Origin: Brassica napus
Lineage: Eukaryota; Streptophyta; Magnoliopsida; Brassicales; Brassicaceae
Direction of reading: 5' to 3'
DNA: 64,000 bases
Assembly (NCBI RefSeq): GCF_020379485.1
Contig: NC_063452.1
Location: forward strand, 60,099,338 to 60,163,337
In this document: positions 1-10,280 of the stretch, piece by piece
How the letters are laid out: the number at the start of each line of letters is the position of its first letter
How positions within the stretch are numbered: position 1 is the first letter of the stretch
Translations under genes and position numbers: made by a program
The notes under the pieces: generated by a model
What the model was told of the DNA's origin: nothing
Databases searched by the model: none
What the model saw: only the letters and a program-made list of their open reading frames with translations

Positions 1-1582
1 GAGTGATGGGGAGAAGAATGCCATTCTTAGAGGCATTCAGCACCAAGTCGTTGCCAAACTGCAACACCATTTTCTGGAACGAAGGCTTCACCAGCAATCC
101 AGACGCAATAAACGCATTCGCAGAACCAGGCTTCAAAATGCCTTGCAATTTTGCAGCAAAGATTGTAGGCAATGAGCCCTTGTGTTGTTTAAGCGATGAA
201 GAATCTTCAGTTGCTAATGCCACTTTCGTAGGTTTGGCACTGCCTAGCTCCACGACATTTGATCCATACCAAAAATAACAGACCCCGACTTCTGAAATTG
301 CTAAGATATATAATCCCTTTTCATCAGTTTCACCCCAACTATCCACGAAGACGGGAGGGTGCTCTAGGGCAAGGACACAGCTAGCTGACTGCTTCTTGGC
401 ACCATCTGTTTTCCACACTGCAATATATCTTTCACCAACTGCAGATGAGAGGATGAACTTGCCATCCTCGGTAAATGCCACACAACGCACACCCCCCTAA
501 ATAACATAAATATTAATATCGTTGTACGAAAACATGGTAGATACAAATGATAGTATATGTACTCACAGGATGACCAGTAAACTTCTGAATTTTCTTGAGA
601 TCAGAGCACTTAAAAGTCTTCAACTGAGCAGATGCAGTGGCTAATATTTTTCCATCTGGGAGGAAGCAAATACAACAGCAGTAGGTAAGTACATGTTGTA
701 GTCTATGCATTTTAACAGAAACTTTGAAGTGTCTTTTTAAGACCAGTCAAAATATATCTGAAGAAACCAAGAGACACACCTGGTGAAACAGATAAAGAAG
801 AAACTGCTTTTGTTGAAGCTTTGAACTTCCTGATCACATTTCCACTATGGGGGTCAATTTCACAAACCATCCCATCAGCCCCACCGCTGTAAATGCAGGA
901 GGCCTTTGTAGACGACGAGACAGCATTCACACCACTGCACCAGACATGACGCACATTAATAAGCGTCCAAAAGTTGCTACTGATGCCAGATTCAAGGAGC
1001 TTAGCGAAGAAGAAGTAAAGGGAGAGTTAGTTACTCACCCGGGATGACAGTCGCTTATTCTCCATTTAAGCTGACCAGAAGCCACATCAAGTGCTAAAAC
1101 ATCTCCCCCACCAGTCCCTAATACCAATATCGAAGTTCCAAGTTTTCTCTTCTTCTGCAAAAAAAAAAAAACAAAGAATTTACAAACTATAATCTACACC
1201 ACAAGGCAGTACTATAATAAACGCCAAAGTCTATTAACCTTTCTCTCCAGAGACAGCCACTTCATGCAGGTATAATCAACCGAGAGGTGACCTTTCCCAC
1301 CGCTGGTATATATGTTAGTCTCTTCTACAGATGCAATATCAGCAAACTCTGTTTGGACCTGACCCTTGACCGTGTCCCAAATCTAAACAAAGTCGGAAAA
1401 AAAAATCAATCAACTAAAATAGCAGAAAGATGTTCCCTTTGAATAGATAACTATGAGGCAAATAACCACAATTAAAGAAAGCTGAAGGGTACCTTGATAC
1501 GGCCATCACCGGTGCTAAGAGCTAAATAGTCTAGAGCAGGACTGAAAGAAGTCAATACATCCTTAATGTTCACCAAATTCAT
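1..1582 (-). CDS. WD40-repeat nucleolar protein, UTP5/WDR43-like (3' end outside window)
   Basis: Six exons read on the minus strand: 1582-1493, 1382-1239, 1154-1039, 934-780, 655-567 and 496-1; all have GT-AG introns and consistent phases. The protein opens MNLVNIKDVLTSFSPALDYL and then shows WD-type blades (GDGRIKIWDT near residue 26, GGADGMVCEID, SPDGKILATAS, EDGKFILSSAVG). The spacing and the QLKTFKCSDLKKIQKFTGHP stretch are what I know from the plant homologue of human WDR43 / yeast Utp5, a t-UTP subunit of the small-subunit processome that works in pre-rRNA transcription and early 18S processing in the nucleolus. The C-terminal part, including any Utp12 domain, is not in the window. From memory it corresponds to At5g11240. 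A leader intron is likely: an acceptor lies just 5' of the ATG near 1589 and a donor near 1780. Family call fairly sure; function is by family. Confidence 0.85.
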
Positions 1583-2261
1583 CTTTCCCTGAAACTGTTT
1601 CAAGCAAAACAATCAAATACAAGCATACACAAACATCTCCAACACTAATAATCATTCAAAAGTATGGAACTTTTGGTTACTTTCTAATAAATCCACAACG
1701 AAAAGAGAAAACTTTCCCACCAAAAACAATATAATTGAAGAGCTTAGAGAGATTAACAAAAAGAAAAACAAACAGCTAACCAGTTCACACAGACAGACGG
1801 TGAAAGAAGCTGATGTCAAGCAAATATAGCTTTCTTCAGTTTCGCCAGGAGTGAGACTCTGAAGGCGGAAGAGAAGAGAAGAGAGAGGGAGAGGCAATGA
1901 GAAGGCGGAGGAGATTAGGGTTTTTCAGAGGTTTTTTCCTCTTTTTTTTTTTGAAGGAAAGAAAAAGACGGAGGTGAGGTCACTAATGGGCCTTTATAAT
2001 CCATTTTTGTAATAGTTATTGGGCTTTGTCATTATTTTTTGTTACAAAATGGCCGAACAACCTGGGCCTCAAGGCTTACGATTAAAATATGATTTTCAGA
2101 TCAATCTAGGGTTAAATAATTCCGAGATAAAAAAAAAAGCCTTTTCTTGCGCTACAAGGTACCATTCTCATTTTCTCCTGCTCTCTTAATTTTCTTGCAC
2201 TACAAGGGACGGTGACAGAAGAAGAGTACCACCATTCTTCGTTAGTGTGTGTGGTGACTTC
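1583..2261. promoter_or_regulatory. Divergent promoter region between WD40 gene and NAC gene
   Basis: The WD40 leader (minus) and the NAC start (plus) face away from each other. The interval carries an AAACCCTAA telo-box on the minus strand (1914-1922) and several TGGGC(C/T) site-II-like motifs (about 1987, 2024 and 2063). This combination is typical of plant promoters for ribosome-biogenesis and other growth genes, which fits the WD40 gene. A direct repeat of about 20 bp (TTTTCTTGC-CTACAAGG) occurs near 2142 and 2193. No clear TATA box was seen. Which motifs serve which gene is inference. Confidence 0.5.
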
Positions 2262-3524
2262 ATGGCTGATAATGATGATGCTTGGGCGGTGATGAAACCG
2301 ATCGCTCCTGGCTTCCGATTTCATCCAACCGATGAAGAACTCATTACCTATTACTTGAAGAGGAAGGTTCAGGGCAAACCGATGCGTTTCGATGCGATAA
2401 GAGAAGTCAATGTTTACAAGCACGAGCCTTCTGACTTAGGAGGTTCTTTTTCTTTTTCTCTTCATCTCTCGATAGGTGTATTCTTCCTCTTATTCCTTGT
2501 TGCGTGTTAAGAGCTTTCGAGGTTGAAGACAAAGGACCAAGAATGGTACTTCTTCTGTCCCCTGGAGAAGAGGCAAAACAGCTCTACGGTTATAAACCGA
2601 GCAACGAAGAAAGGCTACTGGAAGAAAACGGGAGAAGACAAGCAAATCAAGAGAGGAGGAGACGATAAGTTGATCGGTGTGGTGAAGACCCTTGTGTTTC
2701 ACAGAGGACGATCTCCAAAGGGTAACCGAACCAACTGGGTCATCTATGAGTATCGCCTCGTTCTAAAGAAACTTGAGGTCGTCTATAAGTATATTCTCTC
2801 TGTTTGGTTTTGATTCTGCTTTTTCTTGATGTGGAGGATTTGATTCAACAGTCTTGCATTTGCGGATGCAGATAGATTCTTACGTGTTGTGCAGAGTGAT
2901 CCGCAAGGAACACGCCGGGCCATCTACTGCATGCATATATGCACCCTTCTCCGAACAAGACTGGGATGATGATGGTGGAATCAACGAGAAGAGTCAGCAG
3001 GTTTGTCCTTGAACACAGCTTTAAAAAGCTATGCAAACTCTTTGTTCCTGTTTAGTTGAGTCCATTAATAGAGAGATTATCATATGTTTTTTTTTGAGAT
3101 TACTGTGATTTGTTGAAGCATTTCAGTTTATAGTATATGCACTGTGATCAGTTCATTTGAGATTCTTACGTAAATGTTAAATGTTGTGTAGGAAAACCAC
3201 TTGCAGGGAAAGAACCTCATTGAACTCAATGAGCACGTTAGAGAGTTTGATATAGATGAAGATCCCACAACAGTTGATCAGGACGGTAATAATAGTGAGC
3301 CATTGACGAAAGGATGTCTTCCACGCAAGCGCCAACTAGACTCCTTTGGAAGCTACAACAACTCAAGCCAGACCACTCAGGACGCTGTTTCTTCTGTTGC
3401 CGCCACGCTGGAGGAGAATGAAGCAGAACCATTTGCGACAATGGTGCCTACAAGCTCCTCCACCGAGCTGATCGACCATCTGGAGAAGGAGAAACAGCAG
3501 ATGGCTGTGGCGAGAGACTTATAA
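2262..3524 (+). CDS. NAC-domain transcription factor, C terminus cut by a frameshift
   Basis: Four exons: 2262-2442, 2512-2777 (donor could also be 3 bases later), 2872-3000 and 3192-3524. Exons 1-3 make a full NAC DNA-binding domain: [20 protein letters not shown] (subdomain A), KHEPSDL (B), [13 protein letters not shown] and [16 protein letters not shown] (C/D), [25 protein letters not shown] (split here as family hallmark) and [11 protein letters not shown] (E). The [12 protein letters not shown] motif after it resembles the NAC050/NAC052 and NTL groups, but I cannot fix the subfamily. NAC factors bind CACG-core promoters in the nucleus. The last exon ends at a TAA at 3522. The next reading frame (about 3526-3633) continues as an LMNAEVMVSILQGQVDAL-type coiled coil with NEELKK, which is what relatives carry, so a one-base net gain (or two-base loss) near 3515 has removed about 36 residues. 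It may be a weakened allele or a pseudogene in progress. Confidence 0.8.
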
Positions 3525-4557
3525 CCTTGACCTGATGAATGCAGAAGTGATGGTGAGTATTCTTCAGGGGCAGGTTGATGCATTGCGTGCGGAAAACGAG
3601 GAGCTGAAGAAGACCAACAGCAACAAGGGATAATGCTCTTGTACTTGTGAGCTGCGTGGACCTATTGGGAGCCTATATGAATCTATAATTGTAAAAAAAA
3701 AAAATTAGATAGAAACAAGTATTAGTGTTGAGGCTAATTATCGATCTTGCACGTTTGTATAGACATTGATGATGGGCTCCAACCTTTATTTTAAGTATAG
3801 AATATAGATTAGTTTAACAAATAGTCGCCTAACTAATACTTTAATAGCATCATATGAATCAAATATTCATCAAACTTCAGGTTTTAGTTTTAACATGCTA
3901 ACTGACATAAGTGGATGTAGACATGATCGGTCAATCAACACACAAAGCTGGTCTAAAAGCCTGTTCTTGTCTATCTTGGTCCTACTGCATCTCACAACCC
4001 TTAGACATCAAACATTTACGTTCACTAAGTTAATTCTAGATTTTGCTTTGATCCCCACTCTACATTGTTACTCAATCCCACTGCTTTAAGCAATCAAAAT
4101 AAAATAAAACCAAATTATATTAAAGTTATGCAAGAGACATCAACATTTACAGCAAAACAACATTCTCTCAAGATTTTACTAAATTATCTACTGTTACTCA
4201 AGCCTACTGCTTTGAGCTATCAAAACAAAATCAATCCATCACTTAATGTCGATTAGAGATTCACAAAAATCAACCATCCAAATGAATACTGAAACGTTTC
4301 AATACTTTCATAAGAGATAAAAGGAAAATCCATGAACAGAGGGTTTGTAACACCATTGTAATCATAAATAGCTTGAAAAGAAAAACAATACCAAAAGAGA
4401 AATGGCTAGAACAAAAAAAAAACAAGAAGAGATGCTGACATGACTACCACCTATGAGCAAATCATTATGATCAAAAGGAACCAAAGATTCCTTCCAATAA
4501 GAAGCTTTATTATTACTTTGTCTCTTGCTTATGAGTCAAAGTCTCTATCTTTTCATC
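3525..4557. other. 3' flanks of NAC and transporter genes
   Basis: Contains the out-of-frame remnant of the NAC coiled coil (to 3633), then AT-rich 3' sequence of two converging genes. A short imperfect direct repeat built on TTACTCAA-CC-ACTGCTTT-AGC-ATCAAAA occurs at about 4068 and 4194. No further gene was seen. Confidence 0.5.
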
Positions 4558-5610
4558 TTAGTCCTCAGACTCAATCTTCTTACCTTCACCATCACCACCA
4601 CCCTTCTCTTCCAACAACCTCCCACTCTCCTCATCCCCTTGCTGAACCTTCTTCTGAGCCTCATTCGCCTTCAACGCCTGCAGCTTCGCGTGATTATAAT
4701 ACGCAACTCCCAAGAACGCAATCCCATACCCGAAAAGGTTAATAGGAGTCACGGTATCCTTAATCACAGACCACGAGAACGCGATCAACAGCCAATCTTT
4801 AACCACACCAGCAACATTCATCGTCAAAGCAGAGGTCTTCCCAACCAAAAGAAACACAGCAAGATTCAACGCAAACGCACAAAGCGAGTTCGTCCCGAAG
4901 ATGGCGTAGTCAAAGTGGAAGCTCGACGTGTCTCTAAGCACGGGGAACTCCACGTAGATCCAAGGGATAAACAAGAACGCCAAGCAGCAAGGTGCCACGT
5001 AGTAGAGAGAAGTAATAGGGTTAAGCGTGATGCCTTTGGAGGTAAGCAAGATCTGAATCAACACAAGACGCGTCGCCTCGAAGGCAACAGCTCCTAGCTG
5101 GAGAATCACACCGAACACATCGAACCTCGCCTCACCGTAAGCAGCGACGGCGACACCAAACGAGATGGAGAGCATGTTGGTCATCGTGTCCGACTTGAAG
5201 CCTTCTTTCTTCAAGAGGACGCCGATGGAGTAGACGGCGACGGGCATGAGGGCTTTGAGCATCTGAATGAAGGAGACGGAGAGGTAGATGTAGGCGGAGT
5301 TGGAGAGCCAGAGGGAGAGGGAGTAGAGTGCCCCGATGGGGACGACGGATCTCAGGTAAGTCTCGCGGGACATGGAGACTGGCTCGACGAATTTGAAGAC
5401 CTTGATGAGGAGGACGGCGAGGGTGGAGCAGAAGGACATGTGGATCATGGTGAGGGAGATCGGGAAAGGCCAGTTGTACATCTTCTTGTCGAGGATGTAC
5501 TTGTTGTAGACGATCACCGTGAAGCTGAGGAAGATCCAGATCGCCACGTAGCTGTAGGAGAGGACGATCTTTTTTATCACGCTGTCGCTTAGCGTGCCTC
5601 CTTTCCCCAT
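4558..5610 (-). CDS. Nucleotide-sugar transporter (TPT/NST family, KT/KV-type)
   Basis: An uninterrupted 350-residue protein. I start it at 5610 ([20 protein letters not shown]) because known family members begin MGKGG; the frame stays open upstream to 5739, but that part is low complexity and unlike the family. About ten hydrophobic segments run through the protein, with the family blocks [111 protein letters not shown] and [11 protein letters not shown]. It should be an antiporter of the Golgi/ER membrane exchanging a nucleotide sugar for the nucleoside monophosphate; the substrate cannot be read from sequence. The hydrophilic tail ([10 protein letters not shown], acidic) faces the cytosol in relatives. 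It matches my memory of At5g11230. Intronless, as in Arabidopsis. High confidence in family. Confidence 0.92.
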   Translation of the reverse strand: MGKGGTLSDSVIKKIVLSYSYVAIWIFLSFTVIVYNKYILDKKMYNWPFPISLTMIHMSFCSTLAVLLIKVFKFVEPVSMSRETYLRSVVPIGALYSLSLWLSNSAYIYLSVSFIQMLKALMPVAVYSIGVLLKKEGFKSDTMTNMLSISFGVAVAAYGEARFDVFGVILQLGAVAFEATRLVLIQILLTSKGITLNPITSLYYVAPCCLAFLFIPWIYVEFPVLRDTSSFHFDYAIFGTNSLCAFALNLAVFLLVGKTSALTMNVAGVVKDWLLIAFSWSVIKDTVTPINLFGYGIAFLGVAYYNHAKLQALKANEAQKKVQQGDEESGRLLEEKGGGDGEGKKIESED

Positions 5611-7780
5611 TGTGACGACGGTGGTGGTGGTGGCTGCGGAGGCGAGAGGGAGGAGAGAGATTTGTTTTGGTGCTTTTGTGTTTGTTTGCTTTAGTTGAGA
5701 TCCGTAATTTTTAAAAGTCTTCGGGATTTTCGGACACAAGTGATTGAGTTGTGGTGGGTCTTACGTGTTATTTATAAAGGTGTTTATTAATTTTTAATTA
5801 AGTGATAATAATGTGAAGATAGCAGCGAGGAATTAGTAGCTTAATCATTACTATTGAGATAACGCTTTCGAAAACAATAAAATATTCTATAAGTTTTGTA
5901 ATTTATGGAAGTAGTAGCATTTTTTTTTATCAACTTACTATGTTCTCTTTAAACTAAAAATCTATAAAAAAAAATCAATGTTGATAAATTTGCTTTTATT
6001 TATTTAGTGGTGATTTTTTTTAAAATAGAATAAAATTTGTTTAATTAGTTACTAGTATGTTGATAATTCTGCACTAAGATAGTAACGAATGTTAGAAGGT
6101 AATCATTACTAATCACGAAATTAATTGAGATAACTCTTCGAATTTATTTATAAAAAGCAGTATATACATGTAAACAAATTTGATAACTCTTCAAATAAAC
6201 AAATCTTTTGAAAACCAATGTAGATAAATTTATTTCTTCTTATATATGGTGATTTTAAAGAGAAAAAGGTATCCTAAAATTAGAATAAAATTTGTTTAAT
6301 TAGTTACTGAGTATGTTGATAATTCTGTAATAGGTTTTGAATCAAATGAGCCGAGATTTTTTTTTATATATAATGTCATGAACAGTTGTCATTATCCCCA
6401 AGATTTTTTTTTATATATAACAGGTCATGAACAATTGTCATTATCCCACAAGATTTTCCCTAGTCCATAAATGGGCCCTCGGATCGCAATCAAAGCCCAA
6501 TAGTGTGTGCGTCCGCTAGACGCTAAGAGAAAATTGGTGTTAGGGGAACGCGCGTCTTGCGTTCAGGTGTGATCCATGCGTCTCACCAAATTCACGCGTC
6601 CTTATCCAATGCGCGTTTCGTGGGAATGTGTGTGATTTACAATGCTTTTGTTGCTTGGACGTGTTTTTCTCGCTAGGGTAAATATAATCCACCAACGATT
6701 CTTTTTATTTCATTTTTCTTGTCGTTTATTAACATCCCACATACATAAAAATGGAAAAGAAAACTAAGACACTCTACCTTGTAATTAGTAAACAAGAAGA
6801 TATAGTTTGTTTGTCGTCTTCTATAGGTTGGTACTAACCTTTCGAAGACTGTTATTCATCTTCTATTAATAATTGATGTTCGAGACATCCCCTATATATT
6901 ATTTGTGAAACATTACAACTTTATTTTGTAGTCACGTGACATCACTAGGATGATTCTTACAATTATTAGAGAAATATGTTGTTCCATCTAATTATATTAT
7001 AAGTTTTTTATTAAACTAACCATAAATTCATTATTAATGTCATTTATTATTTCCTTAAATAAAGATTACGGAATTGCCTAATGTGACTAAAGTATATATG
7101 ACAATTAATAATTTTGAATAATAAAGATCTGATAAAAAAATAATATATCTTCTATCAAATTTGTTTAATTTTAAACTATTAAAATAATTTAAAAAATCAC
7201 AATAACCATAGTATAAAATTTTAGATTTTTCTATATATGTTATCTTTTGAATTTTAAAAAATGACTATAAATTACTAAAACTGTTAAAAGTCTCACATTT
7301 AAATTTTGCGATCCATGGTTTACAATTTTTGTTATGACAAAATACAAATGATTACAAAATCATATAAATAAAAGTCTAATTTAATTAATCATTAAGATTT
7401 AAAATATATATGTATATATATCATTCTAAATTAAACTATAAACCATATTGAATAAATAAATATTTTAATTTCAAAATTTACTTTGAATATTTTTTTTTTA
7501 TAAAAGTTTTGAACTAACATTGATAAATTTTTAAAAATTATAAATTACTAAAATTATTAATCCCACAATAAAAATTTTGTTATCAGTAATTTAAAGTTTT
7601 TGCTATTAAAGATACACATGATAAAAAAAATATATGAGTAGAAAGCATCATTTAATAGATATTAATATTAAAAATATACTATGTATGTTAATATCATTTA
7701 AATTTAATTACATATCCTATCAAAAAATTTTAAAAATTGTTTGGATTAATAAAATTGATTTATACGTTCGCACCAATTTA
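5611..7780. other. AT-rich spacer with small direct duplications
   Basis: No gene seen. An imperfect direct duplication pairs about 5970-6075 with about 6217-6326 (shared tract AGAATAAAATTTGTTTAATT, then TAGTTACT and GTATGTTGATAATTCTG). Next, a 50-bp unit is repeated at about 6356-6402 and 6403-6455 (TATATATAA, GTCATGAACA, TTGTCATTATCCC). A less AT-rich block at 6465-6660 has TGGGCC and AAGCCCAA motifs that look promoter-like, but no transcript unit follows. Confidence 0.5.
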
Positions 7781-8005
7781 TGAGACATTTGCTAAAAACA
7801 ACCTAAGTCAAACCTAAAAGTGTACCCCACTTTCAGTCAAATGCAAAGCCAACCTAAAGAGATAGTGAAAGTACTATTTAACCCTTATGACCAAACAAAA
7901 AAACAGAAATATATTTTACGTTTTAACCTAGTTACATTTTTGTTAGACTTCAAAAGAAGTCTACAGCATCGTAAATTTTAACCTAGTTACATTTTTGTCT
8001 CCCTC

Positions 8006-8013
8006 TATAAATA
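8006..8013 (+). promoter_or_regulatory. TATA box of the element's plus-strand leader
   Basis: TATAAATA within CTCTATAAATAAAATT, followed about 30 bp later by a long pyrimidine-rich leader (CTCTCTC/TTCTCTCTAAAA repeats, 8028-8170). This is the usual layout of a plant core promoter with a CT-rich 5' UTR. Transcription itself is inferred. Confidence 0.45.
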
Positions 8014-8193
8014 AAATTAATACAGTCTCTCTCTAAAGTGGCTGCATAAGTTTTTAAAACTCTCTCCCTTCTCTCTAAAACTCTCTTCCTTCTCCCTAAA
8101 ATTCTCTCAATTCTTTCAAAAACTCTCTCATTTCTCTTCTTTCTTTCTAAAATTTTCTCAAGTCTTTCTCACAATGTTATCTTGTCATTTTAG

Positions 8194-9420
8194 ATATTAT
8201 GATTCATGGTTTTCATCTTTTCCTTTAAAAAATGTAAGTTTTAGATCTATAAATTTTAAATGTGTATTTTTATGTTATTTATTTCTAACAATATTTTTTT
8301 TTTGTAGGTATTATCACTCATGGATTTCATTTCTCCTCTAAAAATGTAAGTTTTAGATTAATAGATTTTAAATATGTATTTATATGTTTATATTCAAATA
8401 AATTTATAGATCAAGCTCGTTGCATTAATTTGCTACTAGTTTATCTTATAAATTCTATTTTGAAAATTATTTTCAGATTTAAAATTATTTTCAAATTTCA
8501 AAATGTATAGATTTTTTCAGATCTGAAAATTATCAGACAGTGTAGACTTCCAAAGAAGTTTACTAAAGCTAGTAGACTTCATATGAAGTTTATTAAACCA
8601 CAAAGTTTAAGCAGACTTCATTGGAAGCCTACAAAAATATGACTTTAATTCTTTTCTATGTTTTTTAATAATTTTATCTTGTTTTGCAGTTATTTTTTTC
8701 CATAGTTGTTTTCTTTTCCTCCCAAAAATGTAAGGTTTACTTCTATAGATTTTAAATATGTGTTCTAGTATTTATATTAAAATAAAGTTATATATTCAAA
8801 TTCTATGTCTTTAATTATTACTATTTTATCTATTAAATTATATTTTTAAAAGTTTTTTAGAATTTAGCTTATTTCAAATCTTTTTTTTTTTTGATAGAGT
8901 AGACTTCAAATGAAGTCTACTTGAAAGTTAGGGCTGGTAAACTTGAAAAGAAGTTTACAAGCCTTAAATTTTAAGCATATTTCATTAGAAGCTTACTCAA
9001 AATATGATTTTAATTTTTAATCTTTTTTTGCAGGTATTCTCTTCTAAAGTTTTAAAATCATCTTCCCAAAAATGTAAGCTTTACATATATTCATTATAAG
9101 ATATTTTGTGTTTATAATGAACTAAATTTAAAGATTCATACTTTATGTTTTTACTTTGTTACAAGGATGACAAAAAAAACTATTTTTGAAATATCTTCCA
9201 GAACAAAATATTTTCAAATTTTCTAAATGTACACTTTTATATATGAAAACTTTACGTCAGTGTAGACTTCAACTAAAGTCTACTAAACAATAACTTTACG
9301 TAAACTTAATAAAAAGTCTACTAAAATATGATTTATTTTTTTATCTTATGTTTTTCTCATAGCTCTATCTTATTTTGCAGGTACTTTTTTCAAGACTTTA
9401 TTTGAGGCATCAATATTATG
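8194..9420 (+). repeat. Array of five micro-exon-like modules with splice-like edges
   Basis: Five similar modules: 8194-8233, 8308-8345, 8690-8729, 9034-9073 and one starting at 9381. The first four are 38-40 nt, each preceded by a T-rich tract ending in TAG or GCAG and followed by AAAAAT and then GTAAG(T/G/C)TTTA; the fifth has the acceptor but no donor. Start-to-start distances are 114, 382, 344 and 347 bp. The three longer intervening 'introns' share the tract TAGATTTTAAATATG and each includes one or more of the 22-bp palindromes. The modules have no long open frame, so if spliced they would be leader exons. Likely a tandem amplification of one exon-intron unit. Confidence 0.5.
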
Positions 9421-9926
9421 AAAAATCAAACATATTCAAGAATACTTTTTAATATATTGCTCTGTAATAATTTCTCATAATAAAATATTAATTTTTAAAA
9501 AATTGTTTAATGCATAATCTATAAAGATTGTATTCATTTTTAGTTGTGTTTCACTTGTATGATATTATTAATTTTTTGTTAGATATCAATTTTTTCACAA
9601 GATCTAATCAACCAAACAAGTAAAACCACCATAGGCTAAAATAATAACTAACACACATGTGAGAAGAAGAAAATCTATACAAAATTCTCAAAAAGTTTCA
9701 AGAGTAAAACTAATCAATTTTTTTTGCAATAAGTTCCAAGTGCATAATTATAACACATTAACTTTTGAAATTCACCCAAGACCATTAAATTACTAACATA
9801 CACTGTAAAATAATTAAATCATGAAAAAATATGATGAATAATATACAATTGCACTTTTAATAGAATTTACGATTTAGACTTCAACTGCAGTCTACCTTTG
9901 TAGATTTACAAAAACGTCTACACTTA

Positions 9927-10280
9927 TTATCTAACACCAAAAATTTCTAGTTGGCTCTGACTTGATACACAAAGGCGTACAAAGTGTGTCTTAGCTAACT
10001 CAATCAAGTTCCGCACTTGTATATCATTCGTGACATGCATAGGAGGAGTATCCGGAGCCATTTGTTGTAAAATGACGTCTGGTAAGGAATATGTTAGCAC
10101 CACTTTCTCGATTTTCTTGTCCAGACCATAATCTTCTAGTGCCATTTCAAGAAGTTCACCATGTGTAAAACCACCCGACATAAGAAACATTCTCCCTCAT
10201 TTCCGATTATTGACCACAAACTCCCGCATAGAGCCTTTCACCACTCATTCTCCGTATACAACAGGTATCTGAGTCATTTC
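9927..10280 (-). pseudogene. MuDR-type transposase, N-terminal fragment
   Basis: One exon on the minus strand, with acceptor TTTTTTTGCAG just before 10280. It reads EMTQIPVVYGE, then a TGA, then a frame giving MREFVVNN, and from 10190 an open stretch MFLMSGGFTHGELLEMALED followed by KVVLTYSLPDVILQQMAPD, PPMHVTNDIQVRNLIELAKT and HFVRLCVSSQ. These are, from memory, the N-terminal MuDR-domain blocks common in Brassicaceae MULE proteins. The stop replaces a Trp expected in YGEWW, and nothing of the DDE catalytic core or SWIM finger follows, so it cannot encode transposase. A candidate first exon lies at about 11310-11410 on the same strand but is also broken. Confidence 0.65.

Noticed and set aside
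4440..5097. Plus-strand frames of 100 and 190 codons
   Set aside because: They are antisense to the strongly supported transporter gene and have no family features.
6465..6660. GC-richer, promoter-like block
   Set aside because: No downstream gene or transcript structure could be found.
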